From contig NZ_KQ758485.1 of NCBI RefSeq assembly GCF_001456935.1, positions 172,944 to 236,943 on the forward strand: DNA of 64,000 nucleotides. The letters are read 5' to 3'. A program made the position numbers and the translations under genes. Source of the DNA: [Bacillus] enclensis (GTDB lineage: Bacteria; Bacillota; Bacilli; Bacillales; Bacillaceae_B). The notes under the pieces are model-generated. The model was not told where the DNA came from, did not search any database, and saw only the letters and a program-made list of their open reading frames with translations. This document shows positions 8,550-17,296 of the stretch, one piece after another (the first letter of the stretch is position 1; each line of letters begins with the position of its first letter).

Positions 8550-9392
8550 ATGAATGAAGACATCTATGTAGAAAATTTCAGCGGCGGGAATGACTCCCTT
8601 AAAATACAGGCTGCCATTAACTATGCCAGGAATCATGCAGGAAAGAACGTTAAATTGGGTAATAGAGATTATGTCATTACAGCCCCCATCATCATTAAGC
8701 AAGGGGTCAAATTACTGTTTGATTATGGAACAAAGTTTGTTGTCGAGGGGAATTTTCGTGTAGTAGAAATTCAACAGAATGCCTCATTGGAAGGGGCATA
8801 TATTGCAATCAATGACCCCGCATTTGATTCAGAAGTCATTTATTTAGATGGGAAATATAAATATTACAATACATGGAATCGAACACACATACGGGATATT
8901 AATATTGTCAACTGGCACAGCAGTCACAAAGGGATCGGCCTATCATTATTTTCCGGCGGTGCAGGCCACGAAATTTCTTACGTTCAATTTGAAAACATCA
9001 AAATAGCAGGATTGAAAATAGGTATGAAACTGGTTGCGAAACGTCCCTCTTCCGGGATGTCGTGGATCAATGCAAACCGGTTTCTCAGTCTGTCACTGGA
9101 TGATTGTATCGAAATGATCTCCATGACGAGCAGCTCTACAATCCCTTACGAAATCAGCGGGAATCGTTTTAGAGACCTCCAAATTCAGCCAACCTCCATA
9201 ACCACTAAAATTTTAAGGGTCAGTGGTCAATTCAACTATTTTGATGGAATGGTTTGGGATATTTCATCCATCCCCCACAATAACCCTGTGATTGATCTTA
9301 CCTCTTACAGTATGGATACCACCCTCGATATCCCCTCCGTACCTGACGGGCGGATCATCGATAATGGGTACCGGAATAAGGTAAACCTTTAA
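8550..9392 (+). CDS. Right-handed beta-helix protein, unanchored paralogue
   Basis: This 280-residue protein has the same fold and length as the extracellular domain of the operon-encoded protein at 3891-4850. Corresponding features are NDSLKIQAAINYA near the start, a central INANRFLSLSLDDCIEMI and a C-terminal FDGMVWDISS, but there is no signal peptide or membrane anchor. Either it acts in the cytoplasm, leaves by an unrecognised route, or has lost its anchor. Its divergent placement next to the polysaccharide operon suggests a related function. The ribosome site (CAGGGAAAAAG) is weak. Confidence 0.75.
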   Translation: MNEDIYVENFSGGNDSLKIQAAINYARNHAGKNVKLGNRDYVITAPIIIKQGVKLLFDYGTKFVVEGNFRVVEIQQNASLEGAYIAINDPAFDSEVIYLDGKYKYYNTWNRTHIRDINIVNWHSSHKGIGLSLFSGGAGHEISYVQFENIKIAGLKIGMKLVAKRPSSGMSWINANRFLSLSLDDCIEMISMTSSSTIPYEISGNRFRDLQIQPTSITTKILRVSGQFNYFDGMVWDISSIPHNNPVIDLTSYSMDTTLDIPSVPDGRIIDNGYRNKVNL

Positions 9393-9587
9393 AGTGCCGC
9401 GGGGAGAGTACCACCGGGATAGGTACCGGTTCTTTTCAGGGGGAAACCACGGAGACAGGAATTGCGGTTCTTCCCGTCAACCAAGGGACGAAACCACAGT
9501 TCCTGTCCTTTCAGTCCTCCATCCCCTTGGTCCTTTCAATGCTGATTGGGACACTGTACCTGTCCCCCTGTCCCACCCTCGTATAAT
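9393..9587. repeat. Gap with degenerate palindromic repeats
   Basis: No gene is apparent. The segment 9430-9540 holds a degenerate version of the palindrome at 51803-51842, with arms such as ACAGGAATT / AGTTCCTGT and CCAAGGGAC / CCCTTGG. 9548-9575 is a typical family-A REP-like palindrome (GGGACACTGTACC, then TGTCCCCCTGTCCCA). Such elements recur between genes across the window. Confidence 0.65.
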
Positions 9588-9617
9588 TTGACAATGTTTT
9601 TAATCTTCAGATAACAT
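9588..9617 (+). promoter_or_regulatory. Sigma-A-type promoter for the SLC13 transporter gene
   Basis: A consensus -35 box TTGACA (9588-9593) is followed after 18 bp by TAACAT (9612-9617). It lies 41 bp before the start codon of the transporter. Confidence 0.55.
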
Positions 9618-9658
9618 ACTTATAACGGTTAAATGTATATATATGAAAGGAGAAACCT

Positions 9659-11293
9659 ATGGGAGAAGTGATTCAGTCTTTATGGGGAAAGATGTGGGGA
9701 ATGCATCATAAGGCAAAAAAGACATTGATGATGACCGGTGATGCGCCAACTCCAACTGCAGGAACAGGGACAACGAAAGGAAAGCTGAAAAATGTAAATC
9801 CGGAGAAAAAGCCGAATTATACGAAAAGGCAAAAAGCAGGGTTGTTCTTGGGTCCGGCTTTATTTTTATTCATTCTTCTGTTTTTAAGTCCTGATGGGAT
9901 GTCAAAGGAAGCACTCGCTGTGCTGGCGGGGACTGCTTGGATTGCGACCTGGTGGATCACAGAAGCGGTGCCGATTCCGGTTGCTTCCTTACTGCCCATT
10001 GTGTTGTTCCCGCTGACGGGAGCGGTGGATTCTGCAGGTGCCATCACAAGTGCGTATGCGGATCCCAATATCTTTTTATTCATGGGCGGCTTCATGATTG
10101 CCCTGGCGATGGAGAAATGGAACTTACATAAGCGGATCGCGATGAACATCATACTTGTGATGGGGACAAGCACCGAACGGCTGATTTTAGGATTCATGGT
10201 GTCCACAGGGTTTTTATCGATGTGGATCTCCAATACAGCGACTGCGATGATGATGATGCCGATTGCACTGGCCGTCATTTATCAAGTGCAGGATTCAATG
10301 AAAGATGCCAAAGAAAAGACCGTAAACTTCAGTAAAGCAATCATGCTCGGGATTGCATACGGAGCATCCATCGGCGGGCTCGGAACGTTGATTGGAACAC
10401 CTCCTAATACGATTTTCGCTTCCGTTGTAAAACAATTGTATGGGATTGAGATTTCCTTTGCGAAGTGGATGATGTTCGGGGTGCCGCTCGCTGTGATCCT
10501 TTTGGGAATGACGTGGATCTACTTAGTGAAAGTGGCTTTTCCAACGAAGATCAAAGAATTGCCAGGCGGCAAGCAGGTCATTGAAAAGGAAAAGAAGGCA
10601 TTGGGAGTGCCGGGCTTTGAAGAACGTCTTATCTTTGCAGTGTTCGTGTTTACGGCGTTCTGCTGGATTACACGCACGTTTATCTTAACGAAATTCATCC
10701 CGAATCTGGATGATACGATCATTGCCATTCTCGCAGGGATCATCCTGTTTTTATTGCCGGCGAAAAGCAATGGTGAAACACGCATTCTTGCCTGGGCAGA
10801 TGCAAAAAATCTTCCGTGGGGCATTTTGCTATTATTCGGAGGGGGCCTTGCGATTGCGGCAGGCTTTAAAGAAACCGGACTGGCAACATGGATCGGGGAG
10901 CAACTGACCGTCTTACAAGGCGTACAGTTCATCATCGTGGTGGCGATGGTAACAGCGCTCGTCATTTTCCTGACGGAGCTGACATCGAATACAGCCACCG
11001 CTACGATGATGTTCCCGATCATGGCTTCACTGGCACTCGCGCTAAACGTTCACCCATACAGCTTGATGATTGCAAGCGGCGTTGCGGCGTCATGTGCCTT
11101 TATGATGCCAGTGGCGACACCTCCGAATGCGATTGTATTCGGATCCGGTATGATAAAGATCGGTGATATGGTGAAAGCCGGGTTCTGGATCAACATATTC
11201 TGCATTGTTTTTATTACACTGATGATTTATTACGCACTTCCTGCGGTCTGGGGAATTGATTTGACGACGTTTCCGGACGGGCTGGAGGGATAA
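9659..11293 (+). CDS. SLC13/DASS family sodium:dicarboxylate symporter
   Basis: This 544-residue transporter contains the two family signatures: IGGLGTLIGTPPNTIF in the first half, and FMMPVATPPNAIVFG together with TELTSNTATATMMFP in the second. These form the paired sodium- and substrate-binding SNT-type sites. The protein has about 11-13 membrane segments. It likely imports C4-dicarboxylates or related di/tricarboxylates with sodium. A polar, lysine-rich N-terminal extension of about 55 residues precedes the first membrane segment. The ATG follows GAAAGGAG, and the gene ends in its own terminator, so it is monocistronic. Confidence 0.92.
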   Translation: MGEVIQSLWGKMWGMHHKAKKTLMMTGDAPTPTAGTGTTKGKLKNVNPEKKPNYTKRQKAGLFLGPALFLFILLFLSPDGMSKEALAVLAGTAWIATWWITEAVPIPVASLLPIVLFPLTGAVDSAGAITSAYADPNIFLFMGGFMIALAMEKWNLHKRIAMNIILVMGTSTERLILGFMVSTGFLSMWISNTATAMMMMPIALAVIYQVQDSMKDAKEKTVNFSKAIMLGIAYGASIGGLGTLIGTPPNTIFASVVKQLYGIEISFAKWMMFGVPLAVILLGMTWIYLVKVAFPTKIKELPGGKQVIEKEKKALGVPGFEERLIFAVFVFTAFCWITRTFILTKFIPNLDDTIIAILAGIILFLLPAKSNGETRILAWADAKNLPWGILLLFGGGLAIAAGFKETGLATWIGEQLTVLQGVQFIIVVAMVTALVIFLTELTSNTATATMMFPIMASLALALNVHPYSLMIASGVAASCAFMMPVATPPNAIVFGSGMIKIGDMVKAGFWINIFCIVFITLMIYYALPAVWGIDLTTFPDGLEG

Positions 11294-11298
11294 TTTTC

Positions 11299-11344
11299 AA
11301 GACGTTCTAAAGGGGGGCTTGCGCCATTTAGAACGTCTTTTTTT
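11299..11344 (+). terminator. Rho-independent terminator of the SLC13 gene
   Basis: A 13-bp perfect stem (AAGACGTTCTAAA / TTTAGAACGTCTT) with a G-rich loop is followed by a run of T, six bases after the stop codon. Confidence 0.9.
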
Positions 11345-11481
11345 CATGGTTCAAGAATATGTTGATAGTCCGGTTCACCAATTGGGCCGTTGCATCTCCC
11401 CATTTTAAAATCAAATAATTTGAAACAAATGATGACGATAGACCGTATATTCAACTAATCAATAAGAAGTGGTGGATGATC

Positions 11482-11679
11482 ATGAAAAAATGGCGTAAGG
11501 AAATGAAGGAGAAGAGAACCAGAAGACGAAGCCAAGGAGAGCATTTCTCTCTGGTTGATTTTTTACTTGAGATTCTGATATGGATACCGGAGATTCTCAT
11601 TTTCCCATTCAGGCTGGTATTTTGGTTGTTCAGGGGGCTGGGCAAGTTGATCGGTGGGATATGGGATTTCATAAATTAG
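11482..11679 (+). CDS. Small basic membrane-associated protein
   Basis: This short frame encodes 65 residues: a strongly basic start (MKKWRKEMKEKRTRRRSQGEH) and then a hydrophobic, tryptophan-rich half (LLEILIWIPEILIFPFRLVFW) that could lie in or on the membrane. The ATG at 11482 is preceded by GGTGG at 11471; an in-frame ATG at 11476 is also possible. I do not recognise a family. The lack of a strong ribosome site leaves some doubt. Confidence 0.55.
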   Translation: MKKWRKEMKEKRTRRRSQGEHFSLVDFLLEILIWIPEILIFPFRLVFWLFRGLGKLIGGIWDFIN

Positions 11680-11775
11680 ACCCGGCAGCTGCGGTCGATT
11701 CAATAAATACCGATATGAAACACCTCCACGCAGAATATACTCTAAAAAAACGACAACATTTCAGGAGGGACAGCC

Positions 11776-12591
11776 ATGAACACTTATATCGAAGTGGAAC
11801 CAGGCATTGAATTATACGTGCAGGATACCGGCAGCGGGGACCCTATTATATTCATTCCCGGTTTCACCTTTACGACGGAAGTCTTTACCGAACAGGTCGA
11901 ACATTTTTCAAAAACCCGCCGTACGATCGTGATCGATCCCAGAAGCCACGGACGGTCCACCATAACGGTTCATGGGAATGACTATGTCACGCACGGGACT
12001 GATTTAGGGAAAGTATTGAAGCAGTTGAAGGTTGAGAATGCCACGCTTGTTGGCTGGTCATTCGGATGCCTGACGCTGTGGGAGTATATCCGGCAGTTCG
12101 GCGCGGACGGTATTAAAACCCTTGTTTTCATTGATATGCCGCCTAAATCCTTATCTTTGAACCAGGATAAGGAGTGGGTGGAAGGTCCGCTTGATGACAT
12201 GGCAGCAGCCTACACCAATTACCTCCGAAACCCAAAAGGACAGCGGGATTTCATTTCTGCCTACGCCACCGGCGTCATGGTCCAGCGGGAGCTTAAAGAT
12301 GATGAATTAAATTGGATCGTTGAGCAATCGCTGAAGACTCCATATTATATTGCCGCAAATCTGTTTTCTTCCGGGCTGTTCTCCGATTATCGGGTCGAGG
12401 CGGCCGAGAGCAGCGAAGCCCTCCCGACTCTGTATGTTGTGGCCGAGCACTGGGCCAAAGCGGCGGTATCAACTGTAAGTACGCTGGCTCCGAAAGCGTC
12501 GGTGGAAGTATTGGGGGGACATCTTATGTTTTGGGAGCATAGTGAGAAGTTTAATGAGCTTGTTGATTCGTTTTTGGAAGGTCGGGGATGA
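11776..12591 (+). CDS. Alpha/beta hydrolase
   Basis: The 271-residue protein has the alpha/beta-hydrolase fold: an oxyanion region IIFIPGFTF, the strand RTIVIDPRSHGRS, the nucleophile elbow GWSFG with Ser95, and a catalytic histidine in GGHLMFWEHSE (His249). The family includes esterases, lactonases and haloperoxidase-like enzymes. No substrate can be named from sequence. The ATG is 7 bp behind a strong AGGAGGG site. The gene stands alone and ends in a bidirectional terminator. Confidence 0.88.
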   Translation: MNTYIEVEPGIELYVQDTGSGDPIIFIPGFTFTTEVFTEQVEHFSKTRRTIVIDPRSHGRSTITVHGNDYVTHGTDLGKVLKQLKVENATLVGWSFGCLTLWEYIRQFGADGIKTLVFIDMPPKSLSLNQDKEWVEGPLDDMAAAYTNYLRNPKGQRDFISAYATGVMVQRELKDDELNWIVEQSLKTPYYIAANLFSSGLFSDYRVEAAESSEALPTLYVVAEHWAKAAVSTVSTLAPKASVEVLGGHLMFWEHSEKFNELVDSFLEGRG

Positions 12592-12627
12592 CAGCTTTTC
12601 TCTCCTTTCGCTGTGTTGTAGAAAAGA

Positions 12628-12662
12628 AAAGCCACCTTGGTTATATTCCCAAGGTGGCTTTA
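12628..12662. terminator. Bidirectional terminator between the hydrolase and acyltransferase genes
   Basis: A 13-bp perfect stem (AAAGCCACCTTGG / CCAAGGTGGCTTT) surrounds a short AT loop. A-rich and T-rich flanks could serve both converging transcripts. Confidence 0.75.
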
Positions 12663-12697
12663 TCTCTAGAAAGGCAACGCTGTATCCTTACTCAATA

Positions 12698-12729
12698 GTG
12701 GGACAAGGTACCTGTCCCCCCGTCCCACT
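12698..12729. repeat. REP-like palindrome, family A
   Basis: The sequence is GGGACAAGGTACC followed by TGTCCCCCCGTCCCA. It is inserted so close to the acyltransferase that its last bases touch the stop codon (TTA at 12729-12731 on this strand). Confidence 0.8.
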
Positions 12730-13853
12730 TACACAGCGATTTGTTTTTGATGGGTGTTGTCGGGTTGTTTTGTTTTTTTGGTTTTTTTCTTTCCTGCGAC
12801 GGTGACGATATATTGTCCCAAAGGCAGTTTGTTGATGATTTTCACAATAATGATGGAGGCTGCGACTGTAAGAATGTATGCGAGCGGGATCCATCGGGTT
12901 CTTTCCAACAGGAAAGAGGCATGCTGGTTAATGAAATACAAAGCCAGTGGGTGAACAAGATATATTCCCATTGATAGGTTACCTAATTCAATGATTTGTT
13001 TTCTTAGCTTTCCAAAATTGCTCATCAAGAAATAGACCCCAATTATGGAAATAAAGAAGATAGGCATTATGATCAAATTAGCTATTCTCGTAGAAGAATA
13101 GAAACCGAACACCTCGTATTCATAGATACCTGCCCCGACCATCATCAAAGCAATGATCACACAGAACTTCGCATTTTCTTCCACCTTCTTTATGATGAAT
13201 CCCCAATAGTGAACCAGGAGTCCTCCAAGCATAAAGAAGAAAATCCAATAAAGTATGGACGAACGGTCATGCGTAAAGATCGTTAATAATTCATTTCCCG
13301 TTTCTAAGGGGCGTCTTATATGAAAATAATTAACAAAAAAGGCCAATATCGTTAAAGCAATCATCCATTTTTTCGTTTTTAAAAACTGTAAAAACGGAAA
13401 AAGGATATAAAATTGTACGACAACCATCATAAAATACAGGTGAAAATAACTGTCACCCAGGAAAAAGTGAGTAAGGAAGTAACTCATTTCCCGTCCATTC
13501 TCCTGCCATGGGAATGGATAAGAAATTAATAACAAATAGATGAAACTCCAAACAACAAAAGGAATCACAACCTTGGTGAATCGGGAAGAAACGAAATGAT
13601 TCATTTGAAATCCTCTGTTGATTGCCTGGTTATATAACAGAAAACCGCTTATGATGGCAAACATAGGCGTTCCGAGGCGCGAGACCTGATTTAGGAACAA
13701 TGTTGCCCAACTAAATGTTTGTTCATTTAGATGATAATATTTTGCAGTTACATGGACCATTACCACAAATAAACAGGCTATCGCCCGTACAAAATTCAAT
13801 TCATAGAAGTATTTCCTGGAAGCACTATTCTGTTTTGATTCTGATGTTTTCAA
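12729..13853 (-). CDS. Acyltransferase 3 family integral membrane protein
   Basis: This roughly 374-residue protein with about ten membrane segments starts its first helix with ELNFVRAIACLFVVMVHV, the typical histidine-bearing start of acyltransferase-3 proteins (OatA/WecH-like). These modify cell-surface polysaccharides or other acceptors with acyl groups. The TTG at 13853 is the best start because AAAGGAG lies 8 bp before it; the open frame extends further upstream to 13904 without a better site. A similar but distinct enzyme lies at 52030-53070. Confidence 0.85.
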   Translation of the reverse strand: MKTSESKQNSASRKYFYELNFVRAIACLFVVMVHVTAKYYHLNEQTFSWATLFLNQVSRLGTPMFAIISGFLLYNQAINRGFQMNHFVSSRFTKVVIPFVVWSFIYLLLISYPFPWQENGREMSYFLTHFFLGDSYFHLYFMMVVVQFYILFPFLQFLKTKKWMIALTILAFFVNYFHIRRPLETGNELLTIFTHDRSSILYWIFFFMLGGLLVHYWGFIIKKVEENAKFCVIIALMMVGAGIYEYEVFGFYSSTRIANLIIMPIFFISIIGVYFLMSNFGKLRKQIIELGNLSMGIYLVHPLALYFINQHASFLLERTRWIPLAYILTVAASIIIVKIINKLPLGQYIVTVAGKKKTKKTKQPDNTHQKQIAV

Positions 13854-13960
13854 CCCTATTACTCCTTTGTTTTTACGTTTAACAAACATATAGTATTGTA
13901 GCACATTTAATTAACATATAAAGGAAATATCCACAAAAAAATATTGTAAATGATGGAATC

Positions 13961-13990
13961 GGGACAAGGGGACAGGGACACTGTCCCGCC
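13961..13990. repeat. REP-like palindrome, family A (inverted orientation)
   Basis: GGGACAAGGGGACAGG followed by GACACTGTCCCGCC. The rest of the 13854-14163 gap is AT-rich and shows no gene. Confidence 0.75.
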
Positions 13991-14121
13991 TACCCACACA
14001 ACTCAACTTATAGAATAAATAACTCTAACAAACATATTACTCCCTAAATATCCCTCACTAAACAAATTCCTACTATTCAACCAGTATTTATCATAAAATA
14101 GAACTACTGTACTTCCGGCTT

Positions 14122-14149
14122 GGGACAATGTACCTGTCCCCCTGTCCCG
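14122..14149. repeat. REP-like palindrome, family A
   Basis: GGGACAATGTACC followed by TGTCCCCCTGTCCCG, ending 15 bp before the start of the small membrane protein gene at 14164. Confidence 0.75.
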
Positions 14150-14163
14150 CAAAGTGAGGTGAA

Positions 14164-14451
14164 ATGATGAAAAGAGGAAAGGTTCGTTTGTCGATATTTT
14201 ATATACTTCATATTATCTTCCCGCTGTTGATTGCAGCGTCAATTGTGCTGGGGTTTTTCAGCCATTTCTATTACTTTTTTGTGGTGGCTGCGCTGCCTGT
14301 TGTCTGGCTTGTCTTAGATATCATACTATTAAACTCCATCCGACGTCTTTGGGGTCTACATCTCGTAATTGGACTGACGCTTGCTTATGTGGTGTTCAGG
14401 TATTCCGTCAGCATTTTCTTTATGATGGGCGCTAAGACCCTTCCGTTTTAA
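14164..14451 (+). CDS. Small membrane protein
   Basis: This 95-residue protein is almost entirely hydrophobic, with three predicted membrane helices and a basic start (MMKRGKVRL). An AGTGAGGTGA ribosome site precedes the ATG pair. It is followed 33 bp later by another membrane protein gene, so the two probably form an operon. I do not recognise a family. Confidence 0.65.
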   Translation: MMKRGKVRLSIFYILHIIFPLLIAASIVLGFFSHFYYFFVVAALPVVWLVLDIILLNSIRRLWGLHLVIGLTLAYVVFRYSVSIFFMMGAKTLPF

Positions 14452-14483
14452 CATCAGAATCAAACCGGATTGGAGGTTAACCA

Positions 14484-15134
14484 TTGATTAAATCACCCTT
14501 ATTATTGGCAGCATCATTCGTTCTGTTTCTCATTTCGTTCCTCTTGAGGTTCCCATTCAGCTCTCTCCAAGCACCTGAAATGGAAATCATCCTTACGAGA
14601 CATCTTAACCTGGCCTTTCATCTCTCCATACTGTCACATGTATTGATGATTGCAAGTGTGACCGTGCTTTGGTTCGCCCTTAAAAGATTCCAATTGCTCA
14701 CCGTGACGATCGCGTTTGTCCTTGTCCTGTCCTCCCCCGCACTGGCAGTGGACTTTTATCAGAAATTCATGGCAGAAGGGGTTGAAAAGGTAAATTATAT
14801 CGCAGACGACAGCGTATGCATGTTTGACGTCCCAGACTGGGATAACCCGAGGACCATGACGGCCGACTGCGAAATGACCTTCGAGAACAACGGCAATGAG
14901 GACCTGACATTCACATACAGCTTCGATGAGAACAACTATAAACCAGTTCCGCTCCTGAATCAGGGCGCCCCGTTCCACGCTAAACTGAAAGCAAAAGAAA
15001 AGAAAACCATCCGCTTCAGCACGATGATTGAAGCTCCCGAGGGAGCCGACGGTCACATCGGAGGCGTCCAAGGCCCCCGCATCATCCTGTATACAGGAAT
15101 GGGACAGGGGGACAGGTCCACTGTCCCTGAATAG
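14484..15134 (+). CDS. Membrane-anchored protein with an Ig-like extracellular domain
   Basis: The 216-residue product has two N-terminal membrane segments (residues 5-22 and about 45-95) and an outside domain from about residue 105 with a beta-sandwich look (MTFENNGNEDLTFTYSF, then AKEKKTIRFSTMI). Translation begins at TTG 14484, 7 bp after GGAGG. The last residues (about GMGQGDRSTVPE) are encoded by a family-A REP-like palindrome that has landed in the 3' end of the gene, so the natural C-terminus is probably altered. Function unknown. Confidence 0.7.
   Translation: MIKSPLLLAASFVLFLISFLLRFPFSSLQAPEMEIILTRHLNLAFHLSILSHVLMIASVTVLWFALKRFQLLTVTIAFVLVLSSPALAVDFYQKFMAEGVEKVNYIADDSVCMFDVPDWDNPRTMTADCEMTFENNGNEDLTFTYSFDENNYKPVPLLNQGAPFHAKLKAKEKKTIRFSTMIEAPEGADGHIGGVQGPRIILYTGMGQGDRSTVPE
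15101..15128. repeat. REP-like palindrome, family A, inside a coding 3' end
   Basis: GGGACAGGGGGACAGG followed by TCCACTGTCCCT. It supplies the last codons of the gene at 14484. A hairpin at 15133-15156 (AGGGCGGGGA / TCCCCACCCT) follows and may help to end transcription. Confidence 0.75.
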
Positions 15135-15185
15135 GGCGGGGATATTCCCCACCCTTTCAAACAGATCAATTATCTATCAATAGTG

Positions 15186-15542
15186 TTACCCTGGGCTTTC
15201 TTCATCTCTCATCTCAATGAGCTCTAGAAAGAGATTCTGCAGTTCCCCATCTGTCTTTTTAGAGTCGAGCAGTAGTGAGGGTTCTGCAGAATACCCGTTT
15301 AACGTCGAGCTTCCATCCATTATACCAAGCAGGTGTGAAATGGTATCAATCTGGATTTGTTCAATGATTCTCAACAATATCGTTTTCTTTTCTTCTGTCA
15401 GGCTGTTGTAGAGACCAATAGCTGATTTCCAATATTCATCCGTCTTCGGCACTATTTCTGCAGTTTCTAAAAGCTGCTGATATGATACCAAATCATCCTT
15501 AACGATTGTTTCATATAGTGATTCAATAAATTTCCGCTTCAT
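15186..15542 (-). CDS. Conserved-looking hypothetical helical protein
   Basis: This 118-residue, acidic, probably all-helical soluble protein has no motif that I recognise (start MKRKFIESLYETIVKDDL). ATG 15542 follows GGGGAAGAAG. It lies beside two other minus-strand genes that look like immunity-type proteins (15709 and 16183), so an immunity or stress role is possible but not shown. Confidence 0.6.
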   Translation of the reverse strand: MKRKFIESLYETIVKDDLVSYQQLLETAEIVPKTDEYWKSAIGLYNSLTEEKKTILLRIIEQIQIDTISHLLGIMDGSSTLNGYSAEPSLLLDSKKTDGELQNLFLELIEMRDEESPG

Positions 15543-15674
15543 CTTCTTCCCCGTTTCTAGGCTAACGATTATATTCCAGAACGTTCACTGTTAAGATCAG
15601 ATCAATCCAACGATTCTTGTGAGAGGCACATTCTGCACCCCTGTTACCATGCTTACCATGTGGCACTAAAAAAC

Positions 15675-15702
15675 GGGACAAGGTACCTGTCCCCATGTCC
15701 CA
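15675..15702. repeat. REP-like palindrome, family A
   Basis: GGGACAAGGTACC followed by TGTCCCCATGTCCCA, 7 bp after the stop codon of the gene at 15709. Confidence 0.78.
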
Positions 15703-15708
15703 TCCCCC

Positions 15709-16164
15709 TTATAGCTTCTCTACAGAAATGACCAGTTTATCAAAATTCGTCTCAAATCCTGTATCGTTACAGCAATATATTATGGCATTGTCCTTCTGGT
15801 CTATCACTATACCTGAAGAATAGGATTGGGATTGTCTCCCGGCTCCCCGGTCCCAGATATTATAAAAGCTCAATATACCTTCACTGGTAAAGCATTTCAA
15901 CAGTACTTCTTTAGGAGTCGTGTCTTCCCATAATTCGATTGATGAGTACGTTTCCCCCATCACTTCAATTCCTTTATCCGTCTTCAGCCATACCCCTTGG
16001 CGGTGTGGAGAGTTCTTAGAAAGAAACGTGAATCTGATCTCTTGGCCATCATTCACTGATTGTGTTTCCCATTTGAATACATCACTTCTGCCTTTATTAT
16101 GAAATCCCCTATTCATAATCCGTCCAACATTCAACTGAATGACTCTCCTTCCGCACTCACACAT
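15709..16164 (-). CDS. Hypothetical beta-rich protein
   Basis: The 151-residue product is predicted to be mainly beta-strand, with cysteines near the start (MCECGRR) and near residue 133 (IIYCCNDTG). No known domain is evident. The ATG follows an AGGTGA site. It is 18 bp downstream of the DUF2185-like gene at 16183 and probably cotranscribed with it, which hints at a shared immunity-type role. Confidence 0.6.
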   Translation of the reverse strand: MCECGRRVIQLNVGRIMNRGFHNKGRSDVFKWETQSVNDGQEIRFTFLSKNSPHRQGVWLKTDKGIEVMGETYSSIELWEDTTPKEVLLKCFTSEGILSFYNIWDRGAGRQSQSYSSGIVIDQKDNAIIYCCNDTGFETNFDKLVISVEKL

Positions 16165-16182
16165 TTTTTCACCTGCTGGCCC

Positions 16183-16812
16183 CTATCCGTTCAAATACCC
16201 ATCCCAATCATAATCATCAATCTTCCAGAAGACCCCGTCTTCATTCCGCTCAAATGCACACATAGGCCTTTCATCGATAATAGATAATATCGAATCATCC
16301 ATATTTAAGATGACCCCGATGGAAATACATTGAAGGTTTGCAGCGTCCTGGAGATATTCGTCTTCTTCATATCCACTTAAAATTGACCAGCCGGAGTCCT
16401 GGTCGTTATTCGGGGCATCCCTCAACATAAAGTTAAATTCCCGTCTATCAAGTACGTCCCTGCTGACAACCACTTTCATGTCAAAATAGTAATCCCAGTC
16501 AGAAGACGAAGGATCGTCGTATTGAGTATCACAGATATGCTCCACTTTGAATGTAACTTCCTGACCAGCCTTTAAGCCCTTCAAATCATAAGGTTCATTG
16601 GTCAACACCCCTTTGAATCTCTCCTCATACCTCTCTGTAATCTCGACCCACATTTTCTCCCCCGCCGGACCATCTGTTTCGGATTCTCCCAGGAATATCA
16701 GCTTAACCAAGTCACCCAATCTCAATTTATCTATCACATCGCTGCCTGGTATGTAAAACGTATACGGAGCCATTTTATTTCTCTCATTAGCATTATCCAA
16801 TTCCCAAGACAT
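16183..16812 (-). CDS. DUF2185 / Imm33-like protein with a DUF2314-like N-terminal half
   Basis: This 209-residue protein combines two parts. Residues ~45-85 (MWVEITERYEERFKGVLTNEPYDLKGLKAGQEVTFK) resemble DUF2314. Residues ~130-205 (DSGWSILSGYEEDEYL, ISIGVILNMDDSILSII, CAFER...FWKID) resemble the DUF2185 / Imm33 domain. These domains often occur as immunity or housekeeping-associated proteins of polymorphic toxin systems. No partner toxin lies next to it here. Domain naming is from motif memory. Confidence 0.65.
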   Translation of the reverse strand: MSWELDNANERNKMAPYTFYIPGSDVIDKLRLGDLVKLIFLGESETDGPAGEKMWVEITERYEERFKGVLTNEPYDLKGLKAGQEVTFKVEHICDTQYDDPSSSDWDYYFDMKVVVSRDVLDRREFNFMLRDAPNNDQDSGWSILSGYEEDEYLQDAANLQCISIGVILNMDDSILSIIDERPMCAFERNEDGVFWKIDDYDWDGYLNG

Positions 16813-16880
16813 TGAGGTATCTCCCCTTATTTTTACTTTTAAAAAAAGCTCATGAACCGCCTTACCGGTTCATAAGCTTA

Positions 16881-17282
16881 TTACTTCCTTCTATTGATGA
16901 TCGATTGAAGAATTTGGTTCTCACAGGCTTCATTATAGTCAGCTATTCTTCTATTCAAGAAGAACGCATCGATCCAAGACCATATAACAGAGCCGGCTAA
17001 CAAAATGATAAATAACCATAACATAAACATTGTAAAGCTATAATAGTATTCAATAGTCGATAACATAATAATAATAGCAATAATTGGAACCATACTCGTA
17101 ATGAGCATAGCTGAAGCGTAGCCATAATTCTCCGTATAAAAACGATGAGCACCAAAGAAACTCAATCCGGCCCATAATCCCCATGCGGCTTCTTTATTCT
17201 TTCTCTTCTTCAACATTTCTGATTCAAGGATGGCCAATTCTTCAATTGTAAGATCAAACTTTGATACAGGATTCATCCACAT
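16881..17282 (-). CDS. TM2-domain membrane protein
   Basis: This 133-residue protein has a polar N-terminus and then the TM2 signature of a first helix followed by GAHRFYTENYG, with three hydrophobic segments. TM2 proteins are small membrane proteins of poorly known function. It shares the N-terminal segment LTIEELAILESEMLKKRKNK with the neighbouring TM2 protein ([18 protein letters not shown]), so the two arose by duplication. Confidence 0.8.
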   Translation of the reverse strand: MWMNPVSKFDLTIEELAILESEMLKKRKNKEAAWGLWAGLSFFGAHRFYTENYGYASAMLITSMVPIIAIIIMLSTIEYYYSFTMFMLWLFIILLAGSVIWSWIDAFFLNRRIADYNEACENQILQSIINRRK

Positions 17283-17296
17283 TCACCACTTTTACG

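Noticed and set aside
9817-10278. 153-codon minus-strand frame inside the SLC13 gene
   Set aside because: Antisense shadow of a strongly supported transporter; low-complexity Ile/Ala/Met composition with no ribosome site.
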